The notes below the pieces were generated by a model that had not been told where the DNA came from, made no database searches, and saw nothing but the letters and a program-made list of their open reading frames with translations. From positions 1 through 64,000 of the forward strand of contig NZ_JAJLQY010000018.1 in NCBI RefSeq assembly GCF_020991275.1: a DNA stretch of 64,000 nucleotides, given 5' to 3'. The DNA is from Actinocorallia sp. API 0066 (GTDB lineage Bacteria; Actinomycetota; Actinomycetes; Streptosporangiales; Streptosporangiaceae). A program made the position numbers and the translations under genes. Positions 8,721-17,496 of this stretch are shown piece by piece; the stretch's first letter is position 1, and every line of letters starts with the position of its first letter.

Positions 8721-8921
8721 ATGGGCGCTGGGATGGGCGGGGAGATGCAGGCAGGGGTGCCCTCGGGCGAGGCCGGGGTGGCGGCGGTGCTCGCCGCCCT
8801 GGACGGCCTGGAGGGGGTGCCGGTGGCCGGGCACGTCGCGGTGTTCGGACGGGTCCACGCGGGCCTCCAGGAGATCCTGGCGGCCTCCGAGGAGCCGCGG
8901 GAGCCGCGGGAGGCCCGGTGA
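8721..8921 (+). CDS. Small conserved protein coupled to tlyA (Rv1693-like)
   Basis: This 66-residue frame (or 62 or 58 residues from ATGs at 8733 and 8745) carries EAGVAAVLAALDGLEGVPVAGH and VFGRVHAGLQEIL. It ends in TGA overlapping the GTG of tlyA as GTGA, the same overlap used further down the operon. M. tuberculosis Rv1693 is a 58-residue hypothetical protein in exactly this position. No membrane segment is seen. It is too small for a recognised domain. Translational coupling suggests it is made at a fixed ratio with TlyA. Confidence 0.7.
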   Translation: MGAGMGGEMQAGVPSGEAGVAAVLAALDGLEGVPVAGHVAVFGRVHAGLQEILAASEEPREPREAR

Positions 8922-9715
8922 GCCGGCGCAGGCTGGACGCCGAGCTGGTGCGGCGCAAACTGGCCAGGTCGCGTGAGCACGCGGGCGAGCTGATCGGCGC
9001 GGGCCGGGTGAAGGTCGGCGGCCAGGTCGCCACGAAGGCCGCCACCCAGGTCGAGGCGTCGGTCGCGGTCGTGGTGGAGACGGCCGAGGAGGGCCCGGAG
9101 TACGTCTCGCGGGGCGGGCACAAGCTGGCGGGCGCGCTGGCCGCCTTCCCCGGCCTGAGGGTCGCGGGCCGCCGCGCGCTGGACGCGGGCGCGTCCACCG
9201 GCGGGTTCACCGACGTGCTGCTGCGCGCGGGCGCCGCGCACGTGGTGGCCGTGGACGTCGGGTACGGGCAGATCGCCTGGTCACTGCGCACGGACGAACG
9301 TGTGACGGTCGTGGAGCGGCTCAACATCAGGGAGATGACCCCCGAGCACGTGGGGGAGCCGCCCGGCCTTGTGGTGGGCGACCTTTCGTTCATCTCCCTG
9401 ACCAAGGTGCTGGCGCCGATCCAGGCGTGCGTGACGCCCGACGCGGACTACGCGATGATGGTCAAGCCGCAGTTCGAGGTCGGCAGGGCCCGGGTGGGTG
9501 CGGGCGGCGTGGTGCGCGATCCTGAGCTGCGCAAGGAGGCGGTCCGTGACGTCGCGGCCTACGCGGCGACGCTGGGCCTGGGCGTCCTGGGCGTGACGGC
9601 GAGCCCCCTGCCGGGGCCGTCGGGGAACGTCGAGTACTTCCTGTGGCTGAGGGCGGGCGCGCCGCCGCTGGCCGAGGAGGACCTCGCCAAGGCGATCGCG
9701 GAGGGCCCCGCATGA
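8918..9715 (+). CDS. tlyA: TlyA 16S/23S rRNA 2'-O-methyltransferase
   Basis: This 265-residue protein has an N-terminal S4 RNA-binding domain (SRRRLDAELVRRKLARSREHAGELI, residues 1-60) followed by an FtsJ-type SAM methyltransferase fold. YVSRGGHKLAGAL leads into the SAM motif ALDAGASTGGFTDVLLRAGA, and VKPQFEVGR follows. TlyA methylates 16S and 23S rRNA ribose at the capreomycin-binding site. Its GTG start overlaps the preceding small gene and its TGA overlaps the nadK ATG. Confidence 0.92.
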   Translation: MSRRRLDAELVRRKLARSREHAGELIGAGRVKVGGQVATKAATQVEASVAVVVETAEEGPEYVSRGGHKLAGALAAFPGLRVAGRRALDAGASTGGFTDVLLRAGAAHVVAVDVGYGQIAWSLRTDERVTVVERLNIREMTPEHVGEPPGLVVGDLSFISLTKVLAPIQACVTPDADYAMMVKPQFEVGRARVGAGGVVRDPELRKEAVRDVAAYAATLGLGVLGVTASPLPGPSGNVEYFLWLRAGAPPLAEEDLAKAIAEGPA

Positions 9716-10608
9716 CGCGTTCAGTGCTGATCATGGCGCACACCGGAAGGCCGGGCGCGGTCACCAGCGCCCAGCTGGTGATCAAACGGCTGGCCGAGGC
9801 CGGGATCAACCTCCGGGTCCTGGAGGGTGAGGCCAAGGACATCGGCTGCGCCGAGGTCGAGGTGTTCCCGGCCGATCCGGCCGCGACGGCGGGCGCCGAA
9901 CTCGTCATCGTGCTGGGCGGTGACGGCACGCTGCTGCGCGCGGCGGAGCTGACCCGGCAGACGGGCACCCCGGTCCTGGGCGTCAACCTGGGCCACGTGG
10001 GGTTCCTCGCGGAGGCGGAGCGGGCGGATCTCGCGGCGGTGGCGAGCCGTGCCGTCAGCCGGGAGTACGAGGTCGAAGAGCGGATGGCGATAGACGTCAC
10101 CGTCCGGCACAACGGAAGCGAACACCGCACCTGGGCGCTCAACGAGGCGTCCGTGGAGAAGCTCGCCAGGGAGAAGCTGCTCCAGCTCGTCGTGGGCATC
10201 GACGGAAGGCCGCTGTCGCACTGGGGCTGTGACGGCGTGGTCTGCGCCACACCCACCGGCTCCACCGCCTACGCGTTCTCCGCCGGCGGGCCCGTCGTGT
10301 GGCCGGAGGTGGAGGCGATGCTCGTGGTGCCGATCAGCGCGCACGCCCTGTTCGCCCGGCCGCTGGTGGTCTCCCCGGCGTCCACGGTGGCGGTGGAGGT
10401 GACGCACGAGAACGAGGGGGCCGTACTGTGGTGCGACGGACGCAGAACCGTCGACCTGCCCCCCGGCGCCCGGGTCGAGGTGCGCCGCAGCGACGTCCCC
10501 GTCCGGCTGGCGCGCCTGCACCTGACCCCGTTCACCGACAGGCTGGTGACGAAGTTCGGCCTTCCCGTGGCCGGCTGGCGGGGGCGCGTTCGCACACAGG
10601 AGCGATAA
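9712..10608 (+). CDS. nadK: NAD kinase
   Basis: This 298-residue cytosolic enzyme phosphorylates NAD to NADP. The GGDGTLLRAAEL motif, NLGHVGFLAEAE and the NE-x-S segment (ALNEASVEK) are all intact, followed by DGVVCATPTGSTAY. ATG 9712 overlaps the tlyA stop as ATGA. Position and size match Rv1695 (ppnK). recN follows after 33 bases. Confidence 0.93.
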   Translation: MTRSVLIMAHTGRPGAVTSAQLVIKRLAEAGINLRVLEGEAKDIGCAEVEVFPADPAATAGAELVIVLGGDGTLLRAAELTRQTGTPVLGVNLGHVGFLAEAERADLAAVASRAVSREYEVEERMAIDVTVRHNGSEHRTWALNEASVEKLAREKLLQLVVGIDGRPLSHWGCDGVVCATPTGSTAYAFSAGGPVVWPEVEAMLVVPISAHALFARPLVVSPASTVAVEVTHENEGAVLWCDGRRTVDLPPGARVEVRRSDVPVRLARLHLTPFTDRLVTKFGLPVAGWRGRVRTQER

Positions 10609-10641
10609 TCTGTCCGGCGAAGACGGATACGGCGTGAGCGG

Positions 10642-12381
10642 ATGAGGTGTCCGGAGTTGAGCCCAAGACCGAGGGTCGAAGAGGTCCGCATCCAGGGCCT
10701 AGGCGTCATCGACGAGGCCGTGCTCGAACTGTCCGAGGGGTTCAACGTCGTCACCGGTGAGACGGGCGCGGGCAAGACCATGGTGGTCACCAGCCTGAAC
10801 CTGCTGTTCGGCGGCAGGGCGGACCCGCAGCGGGTCCGTCCCGGCGCGGAGAAGGCGACGGTCGAGGGCCGCGTCCTGCTCGCCCCCGAAGGCAGGGCCG
10901 CCGCCAGGGTCGAGGAGGCGGGCGGCGAACTCGACGAGGGCACTTTGATCGTCACGAGGTCCGTCTCGGCCGAGGGCCGCTCGCGCGCGCACCTGGGCGG
11001 CAGGTCGGTGCCGGTGAGCACGCTGCTCACCCTCGCCGACGACCTGGTGGCCGTGCACGGCCAGTCCGACCAGCAGCGGCTGCTTCAGCCGGGCCGCCAA
11101 CGCGCCGCGCTCGACAGGTTCGCCGGGCAGGAGCTGGTAGGCCCGCTGCGCGCCTACGGCGACGCCTACCAGCGGCACCGCAAGGTCGCCGCCGAACTCG
11201 CCGAGCTGACGACGCAGGCACGGCAACGCGCTGACGAGGCCGACAGGCTCAGGTTCGGCCTGGAGGAGATCGAGAAGATCGCCCCGCGCGAGGGCGAGGA
11301 CGTCGAGCTGGCCGCCGAGGACGAGCGCCTCGCCAACGCCGACGCGCTGCGCACCGCGTCCAGCACCGCGCACGAGGCGCTGCTGGGCGACCCGTCCCGG
11401 ATGGACGCGCTCGCCGACGTCACCAGCCTCCTGGGCACCGCGCGCGCCGCGCTGGAGGCCGTCCGCGACCACGACCCGGAGCTCGGCGTCCTGGCCGACC
11501 GGGTGGCCGAGGCCGGCTACCTCGTGGCCGACATCGGAGGCGAGCTCGCGGCCTACGCCGAGTCCGTCGAGGCCGACCCCGCGCGGCTGGCGGCGGTGCA
11601 GGGGCGTCGCGCCGACCTGTCGATGGTGGCCCGCAAGTATGGCGGCACCGTGGACGAGGCGTTGGCCTGGGCCGCGGAGTCGGCGGTCCGCCTTGCCGAG
11701 CTGGAGGGCGACGACGACAGGATCGCCGCCCTGGCCGCCGAGGAGGCCGGGCTCGCCGCGAGCCTGCAGGACCTCGCCGACAAGGTGACCGACGTCAGGT
11801 CCGTGGCCGCCGAGCGGTTCGGCGACGCCGTGACGGCGGAGCTGACCGCGCTGGCGATGCCGCACGCCTGCGTCGTGGCCGCGCTGACCCGCCTGCCTTC
11901 GTTCGCCCCGCACGGCCAGGACGAGGTCGAGCTGCGCCTCGCGTCCCACCCGGGCGCGCCCGCCCTGCCGCTGCACCGGGGCGCCTCAGGCGGTGAGCTG
12001 TCCCGCGTCATGCTGGCCATCGAGGTGGTCTTCGCGGGCGCCGACCCCGTCCCGACGTTTGTGTTCGACGAGGTGGACGCGGGCGTCGGCGGCAAGGCCG
12101 CGGTCGAGATCGGCCGCCGCCTGGCCAAGCTCGCCCGGACGTCCCAGGTGATCGTGGTGACGCACCTGCCGCAGGTCGCCGCGTTCGCCGACCAGCACCT
12201 GCTCGTCGAAAAGTCCGATGACGGCACTGTCGTCCGCAGCGGTGTGACAGCCTTGGACACCGAGTCGAGGATCCGGGAGCTGTCCCGGATGCTGGCGGGC
12301 ATGGCCGACAGCGAACTCGGGCGCGCACACGCCGAGGAACTGCTGGCCATCGCCGCACGGGACAAGGACGGACACGCCTGA
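10642..12381 (+). CDS. recN: DNA repair ATPase RecN
   Basis: This 579-residue SMC-like protein has Walker A GETGAGKT near residue 42, a long Ala/Glu-rich coiled-coil middle (about 160-390), then a C-terminal ATPase half with HRGASGGELSRVMLAIEVVF (signature) and FVFDEVDAGVGG (Walker B/D-loop). RecN tethers DNA at double-strand breaks. The ATG at 10642 has only a weak GAGCGG upstream; TTG 10657 is possible. No SOS box is visible upstream, so it probably depends on the operon promoter. Confidence 0.92.
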   Translation: MRCPELSPRPRVEEVRIQGLGVIDEAVLELSEGFNVVTGETGAGKTMVVTSLNLLFGGRADPQRVRPGAEKATVEGRVLLAPEGRAAARVEEAGGELDEGTLIVTRSVSAEGRSRAHLGGRSVPVSTLLTLADDLVAVHGQSDQQRLLQPGRQRAALDRFAGQELVGPLRAYGDAYQRHRKVAAELAELTTQARQRADEADRLRFGLEEIEKIAPREGEDVELAAEDERLANADALRTASSTAHEALLGDPSRMDALADVTSLLGTARAALEAVRDHDPELGVLADRVAEAGYLVADIGGELAAYAESVEADPARLAAVQGRRADLSMVARKYGGTVDEALAWAAESAVRLAELEGDDDRIAALAAEEAGLAASLQDLADKVTDVRSVAAERFGDAVTAELTALAMPHACVVAALTRLPSFAPHGQDEVELRLASHPGAPALPLHRGASGGELSRVMLAIEVVFAGADPVPTFVFDEVDAGVGGKAAVEIGRRLAKLARTSQVIVVTHLPQVAAFADQHLLVEKSDDGTVVRSGVTALDTESRIRELSRMLAGMADSELGRAHAEELLAIAARDKDGHA

Positions 12382-12430
12382 CCGCGCGCCCGGCTCGGGC
12401 GGTCGCGGGCTCTGGCAGGATGAGAAGGCA

Positions 12431-13669
12431 ATGAGCGGACCGGGGGACGAATCGGATACGCGCACGCGCCGCTGGCCGGTGCCCGCGCGGCTGCTGCGGC
12501 TGCGCCGCCGTGGCGCCCCCGGCGCGGCGGGCATCGTCGGCACCGTCCGGGTCGACAAGCGCACCAAGGACCTCGCCAAGCGGCTCCAGCCCGGTGAGAT
12601 CGCGGTGATCGACCACGTGGACCTCGACCGCGTCGCCGCCGAGTCCCTGGTCGCCGCGGGCGCCGCCGCGGTGGTGAACGTCGCGCCGAGCATCTCCGGC
12701 CGCTACCCGAACCTGGGTCCGGAGATCCTCGTGGACGCCGGGATAGCCCTCGTGGACGACGTCGGCTCCGACATCTTCCAGAAGGTGCACGAGGGCGAGA
12801 CGCTGCGGGTGGACGGCAGCCGGGTGCTGCTGGACGACGAGCTCGTCGCCAAGGGCATCAGGCACACCGCCGAGAGCGTCGCCGAGGCCGTCGAGGAGGC
12901 CAAGGGCAACCTCTCGGTCCAGCTCGAGTCGTTCGTCGCGAACACCCTGGAATACGTCAGACGCGAGCAGGACCTCCTCATCGACGGGGTGGGCGTGCCC
13001 GACGTCGCGACGTCCTTCGAGGGCAGGCACGCCCTCATCGTCGTGCGCGGCTACCACTACCGCGAGGACATAGCCACGCTGCGGCCCTACATCCGCGAGT
13101 ACCGGCCCGTCCTCATCGGCGTGGACGGCGGCGCGGACGCCCTGCTCAAGGCCGGCTACAAGCCCGACATGATCGTCGGCGACATGGACTCGGTGTCGGA
13201 CGAGGCGCTGACCTGCGGCGCGGAGATCGTCGTGCACGCCTACCGGGACGGCCGCGCGCCCGGCCTGAAGCGGGTCGAGGAGCTCGGCGTCACCGACGCC
13301 GTGGTGTTCCCGGCCGCCGCCACCAGCGAGGACTGCGCGATGCTGCTGGCCGACGAGAAGGGCGCCAAGCTCATCGTCGCGGTCGGCACCCACATGAACA
13401 TGGTCGAGTTCTTCGACAAGGGCCGCGCCGGCATGTCCAGCACGTTCCTCACCCGGCTGCGGGTGGGCAGCAAACTGGTCGACGCCAAGGGCGTGAGCCT
13501 GCTGTACCGCAGCCGGATCTCCTCCTCCGCGCTGCTCGTGCTCGTCGCCGCCGCGCTGGTCACCATGGTCGCCGCCCTGTCGGTCTCGCCGGTCGGGCCG
13601 CTGGTGATGTCGGGCCTGGTGGAGCGCTGGCACTCCTTCCTCTTCTGGCTGACCGGACTCTTCACGTGA
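12431..13669 (+). CDS. steA: SteA-like septal protein with TPK-like domain
   Basis: This 412-residue protein has a thiamin-pyrophosphokinase-like core (about residues 195-320: IVVRGYHYREDI, LIGVDGGADALLKAGYKPDM, IVGDMDSVSDEAL) and a C-terminal hydrophobic pair (ALLVLVAAALVTMVAALSV and the last 20 residues). This is the architecture of Rv1697 and corynebacterial SteA, which forms a complex with SteB and acts with the RipC-FtsEX cell-separation pathway. It is unlikely to be a true TPK. Its stop overlaps the next GTG as GTGA. Confidence 0.85.
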   Translation: MSGPGDESDTRTRRWPVPARLLRLRRRGAPGAAGIVGTVRVDKRTKDLAKRLQPGEIAVIDHVDLDRVAAESLVAAGAAAVVNVAPSISGRYPNLGPEILVDAGIALVDDVGSDIFQKVHEGETLRVDGSRVLLDDELVAKGIRHTAESVAEAVEEAKGNLSVQLESFVANTLEYVRREQDLLIDGVGVPDVATSFEGRHALIVVRGYHYREDIATLRPYIREYRPVLIGVDGGADALLKAGYKPDMIVGDMDSVSDEALTCGAEIVVHAYRDGRAPGLKRVEELGVTDAVVFPAAATSEDCAMLLADEKGAKLIVAVGTHMNMVEFFDKGRAGMSSTFLTRLRVGSKLVDAKGVSLLYRSRISSSALLVLVAAALVTMVAALSVSPVGPLVMSGLVERWHSFLFWLTGLFT

Positions 13670-14637
13670 TCGATTTCCGCTACCACCTCGTCTCGATCGT
13701 CGCCGTCTTCCTCGCGCTGGCGACCGGGCTCCTGCTGGGCTCCACGAACACCGTGCAGCGCGCGTCCCAGGTGATCGTCGACAAGAACCTCCAGTTCATC
13801 CAGAAGAACAACGACGAGCTGCGCGCCCAGGTGACCGCGCAGGACGACCAGCTCGCGGGCCAGGAGCAGTTCGCGCGGGTCGTCGGCCCGTCGCTGCTGG
13901 CCGACCGGCTGAAGGGCCAGTCCGTGGTGTTCGTGCTGGCGCCGGGCGCCGCCGAGCAGACCCGCACCGGCCTGGACGCCGCGGTGAAGTCCGCGGGCGG
14001 CACCGTCTCGGGCTGGGTGAGCCTCACCGACGAGTTCCTCGCCGACGGCCAGCTCGAAGTGGTCGAGCAGCTCACCGCGACGCTCAAGCCCGAGGACTTC
14101 GCCTACCCCGACAACGCCGACACCTACACCAAGGCCGGGGCGCTGCTCTCGCACGTGCTGCTGACCAAGGACAAGGAGGAGGTCGGCCATGAGGACGTCG
14201 CTTCCGGGGCCGTCCTTGAGGCGTTCAAGCAGGCCGGGCTGCTGACGATCAGCGGCAAGCCCGCCGCGCGCGCCACCCTCGCGATCGTCGTCGCGCCCGG
14301 CAGCCCGTACGAGGGCGACGGCGGCGAGGCCGACACCAAGGCGCTCGTCGCGCTGACCGGCGCGCTGGACCGGGCGGGCGGCGGCACCGTCGCGGCCGGG
14401 AACACCGCTTCGGCGGGCGAGCGCGGGCTGCTGTCGGCGCTGCGCTCGAACTCGGCGGGCGAGCACGTCTCGTCGGTGGACACCGCCGACACCTCCGCGG
14501 GCCAGGTCGTCGTCGTGTTGGCGCTCAACGTCGAGATGGCGGGGCAGTCGGGCGAGTACGGTACGGGTTCCGGGGTCAGCGGCTATCTGCCCGACCCGCT
14601 TCCGCCCGTTCCCGCCACCACCGGAGCCAGGCCGTGA
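13666..14637 (+). CDS. steB: SteB/MctB-type septal or channel protein
   Basis: This 323-residue protein opens with MIDFRYHLVSIVAVFLALATG, the start typical of the MctB/Rv1698 family, giving one N-terminal membrane anchor. A coiled-coil stretch (residues 35-70, NLQFIQKNNDELRAQVTAQ) and an extracytoplasmic alpha/beta region follow. In corynebacteria SteB partners SteA at the septum; M. tuberculosis MctB has been linked to copper export or channel activity. The GTGA overlaps on both sides imply stoichiometric production with its neighbours. Confidence 0.85.
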   Translation: MIDFRYHLVSIVAVFLALATGLLLGSTNTVQRASQVIVDKNLQFIQKNNDELRAQVTAQDDQLAGQEQFARVVGPSLLADRLKGQSVVFVLAPGAAEQTRTGLDAAVKSAGGTVSGWVSLTDEFLADGQLEVVEQLTATLKPEDFAYPDNADTYTKAGALLSHVLLTKDKEEVGHEDVASGAVLEAFKQAGLLTISGKPAARATLAIVVAPGSPYEGDGGEADTKALVALTGALDRAGGGTVAAGNTASAGERGLLSALRSNSAGEHVSSVDTADTSAGQVVVVLALNVEMAGQSGEYGTGSGVSGYLPDPLPPVPATTGARP

Positions 14638-15515
14638 AACGTCTCCTGATCGGCGCCGTGCTCGGCGCAGCCGCCGCGCGCACCGCCTACGTCGCGCTGA
14701 CCAGCCGCCCGCCCGGCTACGCCGGACGCAAGGGCGAGGAGGTGTGGGGGCGCACCAACCACCGGGGTGAGCCCGTCACGCTGCTCGAAGGCCCGGCTTT
14801 CGCGCTCGGAAGCGCGGCCGCCGGCCTCGTCGCGCCGGGGCTGCCCGGAAGGCTGCGGGCCGCCGCGTTCGTCGCGGGCGCGGGATCGGGCGCGTTCGGC
14901 GCCTACGACGACCTCGCCGGGTCGGCCTCCTCACGCGGCTTCAAGGGCCACCTGAGCGCGCTGGCGCGGGGCGAGGTGACGACGGGCGCGGTGAAGATCC
15001 TCGGCATCGGCGCGACCGGGCTGACCGCCGCCGCGCTCGCCGGGTCGCCCGCCGCCACCCCCGTGCGGCGCGCCGCCGACACGCTGCTGAACGGCGCGAT
15101 CGTCGCCGCGTCGGCCAACCTGATGAACCTGTTCGACCTGCGGCCCGGCCGGGCCATCAAGGTCGGCGCGCTGGCCGGCGTCCCGCTGACGGCCACGTCC
15201 GGCGGCGCCGTCGTCGCGGCCCCGCTGGGCGCCGCGTTCGCGCTGCTGCCCGAGGACCTCGGCGAGCGCGCCATGCTCGGCGACGCGGGCGCCAACGCCC
15301 TGGGCGCCCTGCTGGGCCTGGCCGCGACCCGGCTGAACCTCCCGGCCCGGCTCGCCGTCGCGGGCGGCCTGGTCGCGCTGAACGCCGCGAGCGAGTACGT
15401 CAGCTTCACCAAGGTCATCCGGGAGACCCCGGCCCTGAACTGGCTCGACATGCTCGGCCGCCGCCCCCTGGACCCCCCTCCCACTGAGGCGGCGGGGGAC
15501 CAGCCGGGTTCGTGA
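14634..15515 (+). CDS. MraY/WecA-like membrane phosphosugar-transferase homologue
   Basis: This 293-residue polytopic protein retains the motifs of polyprenyl-phosphate phosphosugar transferases in order. YDDLAG at residues 91-96 corresponds to the DDxxx motif, ANLMNLFDLRPGRA (161-174) to the NxxNxxDG motif, and MLGDAGANALGALLG (214-228) to the GD.G motif. It is shorter than MraY (about 360 residues). It lies between steB and murJ with GTGA overlaps on both sides, so an envelope-lipid role at the septum is likely. Substrate unknown. Confidence 0.7.
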   Translation: MKRLLIGAVLGAAAARTAYVALTSRPPGYAGRKGEEVWGRTNHRGEPVTLLEGPAFALGSAAAGLVAPGLPGRLRAAAFVAGAGSGAFGAYDDLAGSASSRGFKGHLSALARGEVTTGAVKILGIGATGLTAAALAGSPAATPVRRAADTLLNGAIVAASANLMNLFDLRPGRAIKVGALAGVPLTATSGGAVVAAPLGAAFALLPEDLGERAMLGDAGANALGALLGLAATRLNLPARLAVAGGLVALNAASEYVSFTKVIRETPALNWLDMLGRRPLDPPPTEAAGDQPGS

Positions 15516-17113
15516 GGCGGCTCGGCGCGGGCATCGCGGGGGCCGCCGCGCTCATCGCGGTGCTCACCGTGCTCGCCCGGATCGCCGGGTTCGGGCGGAC
15601 CGTCGTGTTCTCCCAGACGGTCGGCGAGAACTGCCTCAGCGACGCCTATCTCACCGCGAACTACATCCCGAACATCATGTTCGAGATCGTCGCGGGCGGG
15701 GCGCTGGCCAGCATGGTCGTGCCCGTGCTCGCCGCGCCCGCCGAGCGGGGCGACAGAGACGCCGTCCGGCGGATCTCCTCGGCGCTGCTCACCTGGGTGC
15801 TGCTCCTCCTCGTGCCGCTCGCGCTCCTCGTGGCGGTGGCGGCCGGGCCGATCATGGGGCTGTTCAGCCAGGGGATCGAAGGCTGCGACGCCGCCGCCTA
15901 CCGGGGCATCGGGACGCGGATGCTCCAGGTGTTCGCCCCGCAGATCGCCTTCTACGGCCTCGCCGTCGTGCTGTACGGGGTGCTCCAAGCGCACCGGAGG
16001 TTCACCGGCCCGGCGATCGCGCCCCTGGTGTCCAGCCTCGTGGTGATCGGGGCCTACCTGCTGTATGTGCCGGTGATGGGCGGGAACGACCCCTACGACC
16101 TCACCTCGGTGCCGAGCGGCGCGGAACTCGTCCTGTCGGTGGGGACGACGCTGGGGGTGCTCGCGCTGGTCGTCGTCGCCGTCTTCGCGGTGCTCCCGCT
16201 GCGGCTGAGGCTCCGGCCCACCCTGCGGTTCCCCGAGGGCGTCGCGGGGCGGGTGAAGGGGCTGGCGCTGGCCGGGCTCGCGACCGTCGTCGCGCAGCAG
16301 GTCGCGATGGCGGTGGTCCTCGCCCTGAAGAACCTCGGCACGGTCGGCACCCTCACCCTCTACAACTACGCGTGGGCGGTCTATCTGCTGCCGTGGGCGA
16401 TCCTCGTGGTGCCGATCGCCACCAGCGCGTTCCAGGCGCTGTCCGCGCGGGCCGACGACCCCGACCCGGCCGGGTTCGACCGGACGGCCGCCGCGACGAC
16501 CCGCGCCGTCCTGCTCGCCTCGTGCCTGGGCGCGGCGGGGGTCGCCGCCGTCGCCGCCCCCGTAGGCGCGTTCTTCACCAGCAACGCCGAGAACGCCACG
16601 ATCATGGCCCGCGCCCTGCTGGCGTTCGCACCGGGCCTCCTCGGCTACGGCCTCGTCGCCCACCTGGGCCGAGCCCTGTACGCCTGCGGGCAGGGCCGCG
16701 CCTCAGCCTGGGCGACAGTCACCGGCTGGGCCGTAGTGCTTGTCGCCGACGTGGCCCTGGCCCTGACCGTCCCCCGAGACTGGGTCGTCGCCGCCTTCGG
16801 CCTGGGCAACACCCTGGGCATGACCGTCGCAGGCACCCTCCTGACCGTGGCCCTCCTTCGAGCCCGAGGCCGCACCGCCCTGACGGGCCTACCCCGAACC
16901 CTCACCCTGGGCACCGCCGCCGCCTCCGCCGCCGCCCTGGCAGGCCACCTGGTCGCCAACACCCTGGGCACCGGCCCCCAGCCCCAGAACGTCACAACGG
17001 GCCTGGCCGCCGCCCTCACCGCCCTAACCGTCTTCGCCCTAATCACCACCTTCGGCGCCCGCCAAGACCTCAAAACCCTCCTACGAAGAACCCCCCAAGA
17101 CCCCACCCCCTGA
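15512..17113 (+). CDS. murJ: MurJ-family lipid II flippase
   Basis: This 533-residue protein has about 14 hydrophobic segments. The N-terminal signature (VLARIAGFGRTVVFSQTVG, then LSDAYLTANYIPNIMFEIVAGGAL) is typical of MurJ/MviN in the MOP superfamily. It would flip lipid II across the membrane for peptidoglycan synthesis. It is translationally coupled to the MraY-like gene. The last 250 bases are extremely C-rich on the plus strand, unlike the first half, but the frame stays open and the transmembrane pattern continues. Confidence 0.85.
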   Translation: MRRLGAGIAGAAALIAVLTVLARIAGFGRTVVFSQTVGENCLSDAYLTANYIPNIMFEIVAGGALASMVVPVLAAPAERGDRDAVRRISSALLTWVLLLLVPLALLVAVAAGPIMGLFSQGIEGCDAAAYRGIGTRMLQVFAPQIAFYGLAVVLYGVLQAHRRFTGPAIAPLVSSLVVIGAYLLYVPVMGGNDPYDLTSVPSGAELVLSVGTTLGVLALVVVAVFAVLPLRLRLRPTLRFPEGVAGRVKGLALAGLATVVAQQVAMAVVLALKNLGTVGTLTLYNYAWAVYLLPWAILVVPIATSAFQALSARADDPDPAGFDRTAAATTRAVLLASCLGAAGVAAVAAPVGAFFTSNAENATIMARALLAFAPGLLGYGLVAHLGRALYACGQGRASAWATVTGWAVVLVADVALALTVPRDWVVAAFGLGNTLGMTVAGTLLTVALLRARGRTALTGLPRTLTLGTAAASAAALAGHLVANTLGTGPQPQNVTTGLAAALTALTVFALITTFGARQDLKTLLRRTPQDPTP

Positions 17114-17171
17114 CCCACCCCAACCCACCAAGCCCAGCCAATCCGGGTTTTGTTCCAGCCCAGCCCCGCGC

Positions 17172-17282
17172 GGATCGGGCGCCCCGGGGTCGCCCCGGAG
17201 GCCGCCAGGCCGGAGGGGCGGCGCCGGGCTCGCAAGCGCCCGATCCCCGCCGCACCGCAGGCCGCCAAGGCCGGAGGTGCGG
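17172..17282. repeat. Nested inverted repeats with two related hairpins
   Basis: GGATCGGGCGC (17172-17182) and GCGCCCGATCC (17236-17246) are perfect 11-bp inverted copies. Between them, CGCCCC (17191) and GGGGCG (17220) flank an AGGCCGCCAGGCCGGA-type core. A second hairpin, CCGCACC (17250-17256) and GGTGCGG (17276-17282), encloses nearly the same core (AGGCCGCCAAGGCCGGA). The cores match while the closing stems differ but stay complementary. This may terminate murJ or be a repetitive extragenic palindrome. Confidence 0.6.
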
Positions 17283-17376
17283 CCAGCAAACACAGCCGGG
17301 CGGGAGAACCTTGACGGCTGGGCTGGAAACTCGATGGTTGGTCCGGAAACTCGCTGGCCGGGCTGGAAACCCCGAT

Positions 17377-17399
17377 GGGTTGGGGTTTGGGGGACGGGG
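17377..17399 (+). other. G-quadruplex-prone motif before the glycosyltransferase
   Basis: Tracts GGG (17377), GGGG (17382), GGGGG (17389) and GGGG (17396) are separated by loops of 2, 3 and 2 bases. More G-tracts continue to 17495, just before the ATG at 17497. Confidence 0.5.
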
Positions 17400-17496
17400 A
17401 TCTGCCCCGTGCGGGGTCTTCGCCGGGCGGCGCGGGTTATCCACAACTTGGGGTTGGGGGCGTGTCGACGGGTGGGGATGCGGCAAGGTGGGGGGC

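Larger units (their letters stand above)
17114..17496. other. Intergenic region with paired hairpins and G-tracts
   Basis: This 383-base gap between murJ and the glycosyltransferase gene holds the inverted-repeat cluster 17172-17282. It also holds three imperfect direct copies of a GGCTGGAAAC/GGTCCGGAAAC motif at about 17318-17370 and a G-tract segment at 17377-17495. No convincing gene is seen. Confidence 0.6.

Noticed and set aside
8061-8921. Long in-frame extension upstream of the small tlyA-linked gene
   Set aside because: The upstream part runs antisense to the SCP2 gene and through the end of the HAD gene. Only the last 66 codons lack another explanation.
16372-17496. In-frame extension of the glycosyltransferase upstream of 17497
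   Set aside because: It overlaps murJ in another frame and encodes Pro/Arg low-complexity sequence. The glycosyltransferase fold begins right after ATG 17497.
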